Shown in pieces: positions 13,923 to 19,970 of a stretch of 25,360 bases of DNA (position 1 is its first letter; the number at the start of each line of letters is the position of its first letter). Source of the stretch: a virus; IMG/VR virus record IMGVR_UViG_3300020156_000287, positions 1-25,360 of that record. One strand, written 5' to 3'. The notes under the pieces are model-generated. The model was not told where the DNA came from. It saw only the letters and a list, made by a program, of their open reading frames with translations, and searched no databases. The position numbers and the translations under genes are program-made.

Positions 13923-14593
13923 TGACTGATAACCTTGTCGAGTATTTCGAGCGACAGATTGCATGGTCACGGGAGACATTCGGCCCCGCGCTGCGCACCA
14001 AGGGCGTCATCGATCACATCCGCAAGGAGCTGAATGAGATCGAGCAGAACCCGCACGATCTTTCGGAGTGGGTGGACGTCGTCATCCTTGCCATGGACGG
14101 CTTCTGGCGTCACGGCGGCAAGGCATCTGACATTCTTCTCGCGCTTGTCGCCAAGCAGGAGAAGAACATGGCGCGCGCCTGGCCGGACTGGCGAATCATG
14201 TCGGAAGACAGTGCGATTGAGCACGACCGCACAAGGGACATCTCCCCACCACCCGAGTCTCATTTGGTGGGTGAAGTATGGCGCGATGGCCTAGGCAGGG
14301 TAACACCGAAGCCTGCCCACGCCGACGCGGTCTTGGAGGACATGGGTTTCACCCCCGCACCCGCATCTCATGTGCGGGCAACCGACAGCTTCGGCAATGA
14401 TCTGGTTGAGCGGGAGCTTGTGTCGATCGTGCTGCGCATGTCCCGGCATCTGCAAGCCGTGGAAACTCCGGCCGCAAAGAAGCTGAATGCGGGCGCGCTA
14501 GACTATCTCCGACGTAAAGGGCTTATGCCCTCTCCGTTGAGAGGGGAGGATACCGTCGTGCAATCCGCAGTGGAGGGCTCGACGGATGGGTGA
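13922..14593 (+). CDS. MazZ-like dATP/dGTP diphosphohydrolase (DUF550), with inserted repeat
   Basis: This 223-residue protein has a DUF550/MazZ domain at 1-95: FERQIAWSRETFGP, RTKGVIDHIRKELNEIE, DLSEWVDVVILAMDG and KNMARAWPDWR. The MazG-type metal motif is E36xxE39...E49xxD52. DUF550 enzymes remove pyrophosphate from dATP/dGTP and, in phage S-2L, from dGTP on the route to 2-aminoadenine. The domain usually ends near 'WPDWR'. Here a linker follows containing one copy of a 36-residue repeat (115-150, LVGEVWRDGLGR... to ...TPAPASH), then a ~70-residue unknown tail. I chose the ATG at 13922 over the GTG at 13919; either couples to the clamp stop. Confidence 0.85.
   Translation: MTDNLVEYFERQIAWSRETFGPALRTKGVIDHIRKELNEIEQNPHDLSEWVDVVILAMDGFWRHGGKASDILLALVAKQEKNMARAWPDWRIMSEDSAIEHDRTRDISPPPESHLVGEVWRDGLGRVTPKPAHADAVLEDMGFTPAPASHVRATDSFGNDLVERELVSIVLRMSRHLQAVETPAAKKLNAGALDYLRRKGLMPSPLRGEDTVVQSAVEGSTDG
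14245..14271 (+). repeat. in-frame palindrome H1 at the left edge of the first 108-bp repeat
   Basis: CCCACCA (14245-14251) pairs perfectly with TGGTGGG (14265-14271) around a 13-base loop ending TCTCATT. It encodes part of a PPPESHLVGE segment. The 108-bp repeat begins inside this loop, at the T after TCTCA. Confidence 0.6.
14263..14370 (+). repeat. 108-bp in-frame repeat, copy A
   Basis: This copy encodes a 36-residue unit (LVGEVWRDGLGR through TPAPASH) inside the MazZ-like gene. Copy A is identical over 108 bp to copy C about 1.1 kb downstream in another gene and differs from copy B at two silent positions. Copy A is bordered on both sides by TCTCAT (14258-14263 and 14366-14371). Internally it has GGCAGG/CCTGCC and the palindrome GCCTAGGC, so it can fold. 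Confidence 0.9.
14354..14378 (+). repeat. in-frame palindrome H2 at the right edge of copy A
   Basis: CCCGCAC (14354-14360) pairs perfectly with GTGCGGG (14372-14378) around an 11-base loop ending TCTCAT. It encodes TPAPASHVRA. The stem differs from H1 while the loop is similar, so the pairing is maintained though the bases changed. Confidence 0.6.
14528..14545 (+). repeat. compact in-frame hairpin near the end of the MazZ-like gene
   Basis: CCCTCTC (14528-14534) and GAGAGGG (14539-14545) form a 7-bp stem with a CGTT loop, read as MPSPLRGED in the protein. Peptides such as PSPLRGE are a familiar by-product of rhizobial intergenic palindromes read in frame, so it may be a fragment of one. That comparison is from memory. 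Confidence 0.4.
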
Positions 14594-14999
14594 CCGCTAT
14601 GAACACGGCTGGCGCACCATGCCGGACGGCAGCCGCATTGCCCTCACGGAGCAAGAGGCCAAGGATATTCACACCGCGCTTGTCGAGATGAAGACGGCGC
14701 GCGCGCAGAAACTACCGACTGCGGTCGACGCTCTCAACGCGATATCCGAGGCCATTGCCAGGCTCCGGGAACTCGGCTGGAACCAGATCAGCCCACGAGA
14801 TGGCGAGGAAAAGGCCATGCTGCAGTTCTCGTCAACGGGCATGTGGCACGCATTTCGGCATGGCGAGTACATCCATTGCGAGGACTACGTCTACGGTCCA
14901 GGCGACAAAAACCTCATGTTCAAGCCAATCGACCAACTCACGGATGATGAGCGCGAGCGCATCGCGTACTGCATCGAAACGAGGCAAACTTACCTATGA
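14586..14999 (+). CDS. hypothetical early protein
   Basis: This 137-residue protein overlaps the MazZ-like gene by 8 bp and the next gene by 4 bp (ATGA). The N-terminal half is helical and charged (LTEQEAKDIHTALVEMKTARAQK). The C-terminal half is strand-like with aromatic residues (TGMWHAFRHGEYIHCEDYVYGPGDKNLMFKPI). No family, catalytic motif or membrane segment is recognised. Composition and codon use look like the surrounding operon. Confidence 0.75.
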   Translation: MGDRYEHGWRTMPDGSRIALTEQEAKDIHTALVEMKTARAQKLPTAVDALNAISEAIARLRELGWNQISPRDGEEKAMLQFSSTGMWHAFRHGEYIHCEDYVYGPGDKNLMFKPIDQLTDDERERIAYCIETRQTYL

Positions 15000-16027
15000 G
15001 CTTCCAGAACAAAAAGAACATCTACACCTGCGAAGTCTGCCACGACCACGTCGTGACGGTCGATATCGACGAAGGCGTGACGCCCTTCATGATCGACTGC
15101 AAATGCACGCCGGGCTGCAAGGGCATGATGAAGTCCAGCATGTACCGCGTGTTCGATCAGTCCATGAAAGCCGGCTGGGAGTGGTATCGTCCGACCGACG
15201 TTTCCGGCCTGTCGCGATGGTCTCTGGATCATGTGTCGAAAGGCGGCCTTATCCTGCGTCAGGTGCCACCACCCCAACCGAATTTGGTGGGTGAAGTATG
15301 GCGCGATGGTCTAGGCAGGGTAACACCGAAGCCCGCCCACGCCGACGCGGTCTTGGAGGACATGGGTTTCACCCCCGCACCCGCATCTCATTTGGTGGGT
15401 GAAGTATGGCGCGATGGCCTAGGCAGGGTAACACCGAAGCCTGCCCACGCCGACGCGGTCTTGGAGGACATGGGTTTCACCCCCGCACCCGCATCTCATA
15501 GCAAGGCGAGCGAGATCATTGCGGCTATCCGCCACCAGCTGGAAATCAACGTCCAAATTGCTGAACAGAACAGCCCCGAGGGTCCGATCGTAGACGGCAA
15601 GCGCGTGAAGGGGCTTACCCACTCACAGGATATTCTTGCTCAGCACATCCGCGACCATCTGAGCGAACTAGAATTGGTCATCGCCACCCCCGCACCGCAG
15701 GAACATGTGCGGGGATGCGACGATGGTGTGATCGCTTCCAAGGAGCGCCTTGAAGTCTGCCGAGCATGGGCGGAATTAGCGGCAGAGAATGATCGACTTC
15801 GAGAAAAAATAGAGGGTTGGAAACCGCAGCGCTGGATGGGTCCGGAGCAACTAAGTAGGCAGCGCGACGACACCCACGAAGAGGCGATGACGACTATCCT
15901 CAGCGCCGCAGGTGTTTGCACGCTCTCTTATGAGGAGGTGGCCGTCGGCTACGCCAGGGCGCGCGGCTTCATCCGAGACGATGCCGAAATGATGTGTGAC
16001 CCGGTAAAGGAGGCCAGCAATGGTTGA
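14996..16027 (+). CDS. modular hypothetical protein with Cys-rich head and two tandem 36-residue repeats
   Basis: This 343-residue protein looks built from pieces. Residues 1-68 hold a Cys-rich module (CEVC at 12-15, CKCTPGC at 35-41) with conserved aromatic residues (AGWEWYRPTD), possibly zinc-binding. Residues 97-132 and 133-168 are two tandem copies of the repeat found in the MazZ-like protein. Residues 169-240 are a helical segment, followed by a TPAPQEHVRG element encoded by palindrome H4. The C-terminal ~100 residues are helical (RLEVCRAWAELAAENDRLREKI). The mosaic resembles the variable Ead/Ea22-like genes of temperate phages, but I cannot assign the family. A 4-bp ATGA overlap precedes it and an 8-bp overlap follows. 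Confidence 0.75.
   Translation: MSFQNKKNIYTCEVCHDHVVTVDIDEGVTPFMIDCKCTPGCKGMMKSSMYRVFDQSMKAGWEWYRPTDVSGLSRWSLDHVSKGGLILRQVPPPQPNLVGEVWRDGLGRVTPKPAHADAVLEDMGFTPAPASHLVGEVWRDGLGRVTPKPAHADAVLEDMGFTPAPASHSKASEIIAAIRHQLEINVQIAEQNSPEGPIVDGKRVKGLTHSQDILAQHIRDHLSELELVIATPAPQEHVRGCDDGVIASKERLEVCRAWAELAAENDRLREKIEGWKPQRWMGPEQLSRQRDDTHEEAMTTILSAAGVCTLSYEEVAVGYARARGFIRDDAEMMCDPVKEASNG
15266..15290 (+). repeat. in-frame palindrome H3 at the left edge of copy B
   Basis: CCACCA (15266-15271) pairs with TGGTGG (15285-15290) around a 13-base loop. It is the positional equivalent of H1, but the loop lacks TCTCAT. It encodes part of PPPQPNLVGE. Confidence 0.5.
15283..15390 (+). repeat. 108-bp in-frame repeat, copy B
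   Basis: First of two tandem copies. It differs from copies A and C at two positions only, GGC to GGT (Gly) and CCT to CCC (Pro), both silent. The period to the next copy is exactly 108 bp (36 codons). Confidence 0.9.
15391..15498 (+). repeat. 108-bp in-frame repeat, copy C
   Basis: Second tandem copy, identical to copy A in the upstream MazZ-like gene. It joins copy B without a gap, with TCTCAT at the junction, and ends in TCTCAT before the SKASEIIAA segment. Confidence 0.9.
15688..15714 (+). repeat. in-frame palindrome H4
   Basis: CCCCGCAC (15688-15695) pairs perfectly with GTGCGGGG (15707-15714) around an 11-base loop ending CAT. It encodes TPAPQEHVRG, matching the TPAPASHVRA encoded by H2, but without an adjoining 108-bp unit. 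Confidence 0.55.
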
Positions 16028-16613
16028 GGATTTTAACGTGTCTTTGGCCGGTCGCATCGCATCGGCTCGAAAGGTTTCAGGGAAAACACAGCAGCAGATC
16101 GCGGACGCGCTATCGATCCACGTCAACCAGTACCAGCGTCTCGAAGCGGGGAAGCACCGCGTCAGCGCCTATGACCTCACGCGCATTGCAGCCGCCATCG
16201 GAATTTCTGCCGGTGATTTGCTTACCGGCCCGCCAGCGCCGCAGAACCATGGGCTCGGCATGCGAGAGCCGTTGGATCAGGACATTCCAGACGCGGACAA
16301 AGCCTTATTGCAGCGTCTTGCCGAGACGCACCCCGACGATATCGCCGTTGAGGCATTCTCTATCGCAATGAAGGCAAAGCTTGCCAAAAAGCGTAACGAA
16401 GGTCGTGGCGGCTGGCAGGACAAGACGCTGTGCAGCGCTGAATACCTGTCGCATCTCCTCCGCGAGCACGTTGAAAAGGGCGATCCGATCGATGTCGCCA
16501 ACCTCGCGATGATGCTCCATCAGCGTGGCGAGCGCATCACCCCATCGCCCTCGACGCATGTGGTGGGGGAGCTAGTCGAGTATCAGGCCTCAAAATCGAA
16601 GCAAACCCCATGA
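16020..16613 (+). CDS. XRE-family helix-turn-helix protein with C-terminal GRGGW domain
   Basis: This 197-residue protein has an XRE helix-turn-helix at residues 7-68 (LAGRIASARKVSGKTQQQIA, then HVNQYQRLEAGKHRVS). After a linker with PPAPQNHG comes a module at about 117-170: KAKLAKKRNEGRGGWQDK, LSHLLREHVEKGDPIDVAN, LAMMLHQRG. The 'KRxxGRGGW...HVxKGDPxDVANxxMML' module is common in variable phage proteins, usually without an HTH. The C-terminus carries TPSPSTHVVGEL, a relative of the 36-residue repeat edges, encoded by palindrome H5. It probably regulates transcription; the partner role of the second module is unknown. ATG overlaps the previous gene by 8 bp. Confidence 0.82.
   Translation: MVEDFNVSLAGRIASARKVSGKTQQQIADALSIHVNQYQRLEAGKHRVSAYDLTRIAAAIGISAGDLLTGPPAPQNHGLGMREPLDQDIPDADKALLQRLAETHPDDIAVEAFSIAMKAKLAKKRNEGRGGWQDKTLCSAEYLSHLLREHVEKGDPIDVANLAMMLHQRGERITPSPSTHVVGELVEYQASKSKQTP
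16540..16568 (+). repeat. in-frame palindrome H5
   Basis: CCCCATCG (16540-16547) can pair over all eight positions with TGGTGGGG (16561-16568), two of them G-T wobbles, around a 13-base loop containing GCATG. It encodes TPSPSTHVVGEL, like the junction of two 36-residue repeats. Confidence 0.45.
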
Positions 16614-16801
16614 TCCCTGACGGCTGGTGGGTAGTCTTCTACCACGAGACCGTGATCGGCGTGATCAAGAAGGAACGCCGAGACTTCCTCGCCAAGTTCG
16701 GACTGAGTGTTCAACTGCCGGCGAAAACAACCAAGATCATGGTCGACGAGGTAGAGTACGCGCGCATCCGCGCAAGTCTCAAGGAGGCTTGCAGCCAATG
16801 A
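16610..16801 (+). CDS. small hypothetical protein
   Basis: This 63-residue protein has a coupled start (ATGA overlap with the HTH gene) and a stop overlapping the HNH gene's ATG. It begins MIPDGWWVVFYHETVIGVIKK, strand-rich and aromatic, followed by a basic helix and a KIMVDEVEYARIRASLKEA tail. No family is recognised. Confidence 0.6.
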   Translation: MIPDGWWVVFYHETVIGVIKKERRDFLAKFGLSVQLPAKTTKIMVDEVEYARIRASLKEACSQ

Positions 16802-17137
16802 GCCGGCGCGACAGCATCCGCGAAAAGATCATGACGCGCGTCCGGATCGACGAGCAGACCGGCTGCTGGATCTGGACAGGCCCAACTTCTGGCGCGACGG
16901 GTCGTGGAGCCGGTTACCCGCGCATGTCCCTTGGGGGGGCAGACCGTAGCGGTGCACCTGGTCATGTGGACCAACGAGCACGGCTACATTCCTGGCAAGA
17001 AAGAAATCGACCACTACTGCCGCAACCGTCTCTGCTTTCGTCCCGACCCAGAGCACCTGCAGCTCGTCACCCGCAAGCGCAATATCCTGCGCCAATGGGA
17101 AGCGCGCAAAGCGGCGATGGCTTGTGAGGAGGTTTGA
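16798..17137 (+). pseudogene. HNH endonuclease interrupted by a frameshift at a G7 tract
   Basis: The HNH protein is split between two frames. From ATG 16798, with AAGGAGG ten bases upstream, the first frame gives SIREKIMTRV, then TGCWIWTGPTSGATGRGAGY and PRMSLGG. After the G7 run at 16933-16939 the homologous continuation is in the next frame: QTVAVHLVMWTNEHGYIP, KEIDHYCRNRLCF and PEHLQLVTRKRN, with the HNH residues (DH...H-L...N). With six Gs the frames would join as LGGQTVAVH, the normal sequence of this family. As written, the first frame runs into unrelated residues. Explanations are a one-base insertion in the phage, phase variation, programmed slippage or a sequencing error. Confidence 0.8.
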
Positions 17138-17140
17138 AGG

Positions 17141-17407
17141 TTGAAACCGCTCCGCGTCGAAATCCTCCCCACCTCTCTTCCGCCACTTGGCATCAACCGG
17201 GAACAGGCAGCCGCCCTGGTCGGTATCAGCACATCGCTTTTCGACAAAGCGGTGACTGCCGGCACCATGCCGAAGCCTCGCATGATTGGCGAACGGCAAG
17301 TTTATGACGTTGGGGAGCTAGTTGAGGCATTTAGGAAGCTTCCTCATAAAGGCGGCGAAGATCTGGTACTTGACGCTCGCGCCTCCGAAGACAATCCTTG
17401 GGACTGA
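17141..17407 (+). CDS. probable excisionase/AlpA-like DNA-binding protein
   Basis: This 88-residue protein contains a short winged-helix-type HTH: INREQAAALVGISTSLFDKA, then GTMPKPRMIGERQVYDVGEL and VEAFRKLP. This is the AlpA/MerR-like HTH_17 pattern, in which the second strand is followed by 'R.W/Y...L..A'. The start is TTG at 17141 with a strong AGGAGG eight bases upstream. The stop overlaps the integrase ATG by one base. Such genes directly upstream of an integrase usually encode the excision/directionality factor, and that is the best assignment here. Confidence 0.7.
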   Translation: MKPLRVEILPTSLPPLGINREQAAALVGISTSLFDKAVTAGTMPKPRMIGERQVYDVGELVEAFRKLPHKGGEDLVLDARASEDNPWD

Positions 17408-18582
17408 TGAGCAAGATGTATCCGAAGCTTCCCAAAGGCGTGACGCTCGATCGCGATTGGCGAACGAAGGAGCCGCGTTTTTATTTTCGTGCTGCCGGCC
17501 GCCCAAAGGTGCGCCTAACTGAGGAGCCGGGAAGCGTGGCCTTCGAAAATGAAGTTGCCTGCGCTCGGTTGGGCGTCCCGTATGTGAGGCCCGGAGAGAA
17601 GCCCAAGCCGGAGCCCTTGATCCGCGCTCCGAACGAGGGAACGCTTGATTGGTTGGTAATGAAGTACAAGGCGCGGGCTGGCAATACGATGGCGCCGGAT
17701 CAACTCGCCCGTCGTGCACGCCTTCTCGAAAAGGTTTGTAATAGCCTGACCCCAAAAAAGAAGAATAGGCGGGGAGATCTGCCAGTCGACAAGATCGAGC
17801 GGAAGCACATCTTGGAGATCCGCGACGAGCTGGCGCAGACAGCTGGGGCTCAGGACAATCTCGTGAAGTACATTTCGGCAATGTTCGGATGGGCAATCGA
17901 AAATGACCTGGTGAAGATCAATCCGGCCCTGCGCATCAAAAAGGTTGGCGGGGGAACCGGTTTCCATACCTGGACCGTCGACGAGGTGAAGCAGTTCGAG
18001 GCAAAGCATCCGCCAGGAACCAAGGCGCACTTGATGCTTAGTATGGCCCTTTTTACCGGCCTGCGCCTTCAGGAGCTTGCCATCATGGGTCGCCAGCACG
18101 TTCGCGATGGTTGGCTGACGATTCGCCCAGGTAAGACCTCGAAATCGAGCGGCGTAACCGTGCAGATTCCAATCCTCCCGGAGTTGCAGAAGAGGCTTGA
18201 TGATCAGCCTGCCAAACAGATGACCTATCTCGTCACTGAGTACGGCAAGCCGTTCACCGTCAATGGGCTCGGGAACAAGATGCGCGACTGGTGCGACGAT
18301 GCGGGGCTGTTCCATTGCTCCACGCACGGCCTGCGAAAAGCAGGAGCGACGATCGCGGCGGAGAACGGTGCGACTGACGATGAACTGATGGCTATCTTCG
18401 GATGGACGACAAAGAAGCAGACCACGCTCTATACGAAGCAGGCCAACCGGAAAAAGCTCGCAGCCGGCGCCATCCATAAACTTCGGTCAGAACAAACTAG
18501 CAATGAAAATTGTCCCACGCCCCAAGGGGTCGTAAAAAGTGGGACAAAAAGCGGGAAAAAACCAAGCAAAAACAATGCTTGA
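17407..18582 (+). CDS. int: tyrosine integrase
   Basis: This 391-residue tyrosine recombinase has an arm-binding/core-binding N-terminal part (to about 180) and a catalytic domain with R220 in FTGLRLQEL, H307xxR310 in THGLRKAG, W333 in IFGWTTKK in the His/Trp position, and Y342 in TTLYTKQA. All catalytic residues appear intact. The ATG at 17407 overlaps the excisionase stop (TGATG). The C-terminal ~25 residues are basic (KSGTKSGKKPSKNN), and their codons contain two integrase arm-type repeats. The gene ends 9 bp before a 16-bp tRNA 3'-end identity, so it should integrate the phage into that tRNA gene. Confidence 0.95.
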   Translation: MSKMYPKLPKGVTLDRDWRTKEPRFYFRAAGRPKVRLTEEPGSVAFENEVACARLGVPYVRPGEKPKPEPLIRAPNEGTLDWLVMKYKARAGNTMAPDQLARRARLLEKVCNSLTPKKKNRRGDLPVDKIERKHILEIRDELAQTAGAQDNLVKYISAMFGWAIENDLVKINPALRIKKVGGGTGFHTWTVDEVKQFEAKHPPGTKAHLMLSMALFTGLRLQELAIMGRQHVRDGWLTIRPGKTSKSSGVTVQIPILPELQKRLDDQPAKQMTYLVTEYGKPFTVNGLGNKMRDWCDDAGLFHCSTHGLRKAGATIAAENGATDDELMAIFGWTTKKQTTLYTKQANRKKLAAGAIHKLRSEQTSNENCPTPQGVVKSGTKSGKKPSKNNA

Positions 18583-18701
18583 AAAATGGAATGGTGCCCA
18601 GAAGAGGTGACCCGTAAGTGTGCGATTTCAGTCACTTAGAGTTCTGCGGGACAAACACGACCTCACCACAATCATTATGCTATTTGCCGCGATTGTCCCA
18701 C
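18510..18701. other. attP site: core plus four arm-type repeats
   Basis: The motif TTGTCCCAC or its inverse occurs at 18510-18518, 18539-18547 (inverse), 18646-18654 (inverse, one mismatch, GCGGGACAA) and 18693-18701. Two sites lie on each side of the tRNA-identity core (18592-18607), the arrangement of integrase arm sites around a core. A further inverted repeat TAAGTG/CACTTA (18615-18638) could bind the excisionase or bend DNA. The repeats are seen directly; binding is inferred. Confidence 0.7.
18592..18607 (-). other. attachment core identical to the 3' end of a tRNA (probably tRNA-Leu)
   Basis: On the minus strand CCTCTTCTGGGCACCA reads as the end of a tRNA: the 3' part of the T stem, an acceptor strand TCTGGGC, discriminator A and CCA. 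The acceptor would pair with GCCCAGA, which I associate with a rhizobial tRNA-Leu. The rest of the tRNA is absent: the bases beyond the core are CACTTACGGGTCA, not a T loop. It is therefore a phage-carried tRNA fragment, not a gene. Confidence 0.7.
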
Positions 18702-18738
18702 AGCTACCGCTTGACTGCTGCCCCAATCTGCGCTTCGC

Positions 18739-18981
18739 TTGGACATGGCCGACATACCTTCCCCACCTGTTCCGCCCGGCGACGAGAACCGCCACCTACA
18801 CTGTCAGATGGCCGTTGAAGTGCCCATGCAGGACATCATCGAGAATGCGGTTCAGGCAGGATGGGAGGAGACGGAAGTGCTGACGGCGATAATCGAGGTT
18901 GCTGACAACCTGATGCTGGCGCACGGGGAGAATGCCGAGCTGGACGCGTTGCTGAACGCCGTAAAGCGGAAACCGGAATAA
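18739..18981 (+). CDS. small hypothetical protein
   Basis: This 80-residue reading frame is just past the attachment site. The C-terminal 55 residues look genuine: MAVEVPMQDIIENAVQAGW, EETEVLTAIIEVADNLMLA, helical with regular hydrophobic spacing. The N-terminal 25 residues are Pro-rich, and no ribosome site supports the first ATG, so the start may be the internal ATG at 18808. No function is recognised. Confidence 0.5.
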   Translation: MDMADIPSPPVPPGDENRHLHCQMAVEVPMQDIIENAVQAGWEETEVLTAIIEVADNLMLAHGENAELDALLNAVKRKPE

Positions 18982-19029
18982 GTATGAGCGGCGAGCCGAA
19001 GATATTTGTACTCGATATAGGCCGCCAAA

Positions 19030-19641
19030 ATGCAGATCACGAAATTGGATGCCGCCCGCAGACAGTTGCTGTCTGCCATTCACCTTCAATGGTTCATGCT
19101 AGAACCGATCGCCGCCTATCAACTCGCAGGAAACGCAGGCGAGATTTGCGATAAACTTCTGAAGCGTAGCGGCAAGATCCGAATTATTGAGCAGGTGGAG
19201 CGGGTCCACGGACTTTCACCTGAAGAAGCAAAGCGGCTTGTGAACAGTGCCCGGAATTTTACGAAACATGCCGACCGCGATCCAGATGGGGTGATGGACG
19301 ATATCAGATATGAAGACGCTGATGCCGTTATTCTTACTGCCTGCATCGATTACTGCATCATCTCGCGACGCAGTCACTACATCATCGGCATGTTTATCGC
19401 GTGGTACGCTGCCATTAACCCGAACAAGACCGGCGACTTCTACTACGAAATGGCGGAGATCTTGTTTCCAAACTTGGCCTCAGCAACGCGCGCAGAACAG
19501 GTGCTAGCCGCTCGGTCAGCATTAGCTGAACCGATGTCGCCGAATGTCATGCATGATTTTCGCAATGAATTGACCGACGATTGGCGTTGGTCATCATTAC
19601 GGAAGGTCGGGCAACCCCTTCGCCTCCCGGAAAGTACCTAG
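19030..19641 (+). CDS. hypothetical protein of rhizobial type
   Basis: This 203-residue protein begins MQITKLDAARRQLLSAIHLQW and continues with EPIAAYQLAGNAGEICDKLL and NSARNFTKHADRDPDG. The block 'KLDAAxRQLxxAI...N..KHADRDP' is one I recall from a widespread rhizobial family of unknown function. It is soluble and mostly helical. It lies in the mixed-strand accessory region between attP and the lysis genes, so it is probably a cargo (moron) gene of the phage. There is no strong ribosome site. No function is assigned. Confidence 0.7.
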   Translation: MQITKLDAARRQLLSAIHLQWFMLEPIAAYQLAGNAGEICDKLLKRSGKIRIIEQVERVHGLSPEEAKRLVNSARNFTKHADRDPDGVMDDIRYEDADAVILTACIDYCIISRRSHYIIGMFIAWYAAINPNKTGDFYYEMAEILFPNLASATRAEQVLAARSALAEPMSPNVMHDFRNELTDDWRWSSLRKVGQPLRLPEST

Positions 19642-19676
19642 TAATTATCTGAGAGAGTGACTACGTCTCATACAGT

Positions 19677-19970
19677 ATGAAATGGAAGAAGAAATACCGC
19701 TGGATGCGGACATGGCCGGAGGATCGCGGCTTGGACGGAAAGTTGCTGGAGGATTATTCGGCCTACGACGGCGAGCAATATGCGGGGAGGATTCGGCTGG
19801 ACCAGGAGACCTTGAAGAAAGGTCAGTGGCAGTGGTCGGGCAGCTACCCGAAGGGATGGAGCGGCCAACCAATCATGCCGAACCGAGGGCATGCGCCGAC
19901 GGCGGCCGAAGCGGCGCGCACCGTTGAGGAGTATTGGGACACAATGAAAATGAGGAATGGCATAGGGTAG
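19677..19970 (+). CDS. hypothetical protein
   Basis: This 97-residue basic, Trp-rich protein (KWKKKYRWMRTWPEDRGLD, GQWQWSGSYPKGW) has no recognised family. The C-terminal part (GHAPTAAEAARTVEEYWDTMK) resembles short conserved helices of rhizobial hypothetical proteins. It is convergent with the DUF1515-like gene, ending one base before that gene's stop. An overlapping +1 frame is open but less plausible. Confidence 0.55.
   Translation: MKWKKKYRWMRTWPEDRGLDGKLLEDYSAYDGEQYAGRIRLDQETLKKGQWQWSGSYPKGWSGQPIMPNRGHAPTAAEAARTVEEYWDTMKMRNGIG

Noticed and set aside
11278-14593. Full 2-aminoadenine (Z-genome) pathway
   Set aside because: Only MazZ-like and HD-type members are present; PurZ and the dedicated polymerase are not seen, so the pathway cannot be claimed.
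14263-15498. CRISPR-like array
   Set aside because: Units are 108 bp, two are adjacent without spacers, and all are coding in frame with silent differences; no cas genes are present.
18592-18607. tRNA gene at the attachment site
   Set aside because: Only the last 16 bases of a tRNA match; the T loop, anticodon and D arms are absent, so it is an attachment core.
18983-19153. Short plus-strand frame beginning MSGEPKIFVLDIG
   Set aside because: It overlaps the start of the better-supported 203-residue gene in another frame and becomes Arg-rich and featureless before its stop.
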